In this document: one piece after another, positions 5,726-6,223 of the stretch
How positions within the stretch are numbered: the stretch's first letter is position 1
How the letters are laid out: every line of letters starts with the position of its first letter
Assembly (NCBI GenBank): GCA_031404155.1
Contig: JANNGZ010000448.1
Location: 1-6,223, forward strand
Length of the DNA stretch: 6,223 bases
Reading direction: 5' to 3'
Source: JANNGZ01 sp031404155
GTDB taxonomy: Bacteria > Pseudomonadota > Gammaproteobacteria > Burkholderiales > Burkholderiaceae_C
The notes under the pieces: model-generated
Database searches by the model: none
What the model was told of the DNA's origin: nothing
Seen by the model: only the letters and a program-made list of their open reading frames with translations
Translations under genes and position numbers: made by a program

Positions 5726-6223
5726 CTATTGCAACTCGATGCCCGCCTTCTTCACCAGCTTGGCGTACTTGTCCTTCTCGCTGCGGAAGTGGCCTTGCGC
5801 GAATTCGGTGGTGCTGATGTTGATGGTGTTGCCCTGCTTGGCCATCGCTTCCTTCACCGCCGGGTCGGCGAAGGCCGCCACCACGGCGTCGTGCACGCGC
5901 TTCACCTCGCCCGCGGCCATGCCCTTGGGAGCGATGATGCCGATCCAGGCATCGACCACGTAGCTCGGCAGGCCCTGCTCGGCGATGGTCGGGATATCGG
6001 GCGCGGCCGGCGTGCGCTGCGCCGCACCGACGCCGATCGCGCGCAGCGCGCCGCTCTTGATGTGCTGCTGCACGCTGGGCAGCGCCAGGGTGCCGAAATC
6101 GATCTGGCCGCCGATCAGGTCGGTGACGAAGGGGCCGACGCCCTTGTACGGGATGTGCTTGGCCTTGGCGCCGATCTCGTCGATGTACTGCTCGCCGGTC
6201 AGGTGCAGGATGGTGCCGTTGCC
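5726..6223 (-). CDS. Bug/TctC-family tripartite tricarboxylate transporter receptor (partial, C-terminal half)
   Basis: The last 165 residues of a periplasmic solute-binding protein of the Bug (TctC) family, which typically deliver carboxylates to tripartite TctAB transporters; many in Burkholderiales are orphans without a nearby transporter. The frame stays open to the right edge, so the signal peptide and first lobe lie outside. The visible part has the family block HIPYKGVGPFVTDLIGGQID (fragment residues 23-42), followed by LRAIGVGAAQRTPAAPDIPT and GLPSYVVDAWIGIIAPKGM, all typical of the second lobe. It ends with KLVKKAGIELQ and TAG. The intact protein would be expected to have about 320 residues. 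It lies on the same strand as leuC, 344 bp upstream, too far to assume a shared transcript. The ligand cannot be told from sequence. Confidence 0.93.
   Translation of the reverse strand, partial: GNGTILHLTGEQYIDEIGAKAKHIPYKGVGPFVTDLIGGQIDFGTLALPSVQQHIKSGALRAIGVGAAQRTPAAPDIPTIAEQGLPSYVVDAWIGIIAPKGMAAGEVKRVHDAVVAAFADPAVKEAMAKQGNTINISTTEFAQGHFRSEKDKYAKLVKKAGIELQ

Overview
The window is high-GC proteobacterial chromosome. Every supported gene lies on the minus strand, so the genes read from right to left. The order is a Bug/TctC-type solute receptor, then leuC, leuD, leuB, asd and fimV. This order, together with the Bug receptor, points to a betaproteobacterium of the order Burkholderiales (Comamonadaceae/Sphaerotilaceae-like). 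The assignment is inferred from gene order and protein character, not from a search.

Layout from the right edge: (1) 5726-6223 holds the C-terminal half of a periplasmic Bug/TctC receptor, cut by the window edge. (2) 5382-5725 separates it from leuC. It holds a short frame-disrupted coding-like stretch whose stop codon overlaps the leuC start (ATGA). (3) leuC (3957-5381) and leuD (3293-3940) are 16 bp apart and encode the two subunits of isopropylmalate isomerase. (4) After a 111-bp gap with an inverted repeat comes leuB (2066-3181), isopropylmalate dehydrogenase. (5) After a 95-bp gap with a stem-loop comes asd (831-1970), aspartate-semialdehyde dehydrogenase. (6) A 311-bp, partly AT-richer intergenic region leads to fimV (1-519, N-terminal part only, TTG start).

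LeuCD and LeuB carry out the second and third steps of leucine synthesis from 2-isopropylmalate. LeuA, the first step, is not in the window. Asd feeds the aspartate family: lysine/diaminopimelate, threonine and methionine. FimV is an inner-membrane, peptidoglycan-binding polar hub protein linked to type IV pili and type II secretion. It probably has its own promoter in the long gap.

Most of the window is conserved housekeeping sequence and I see no clear new system. The least explained part is the broken coding-like stretch directly upstream of leuC. The stem-loops and inverted repeats in the gaps between genes are secondary points of interest.
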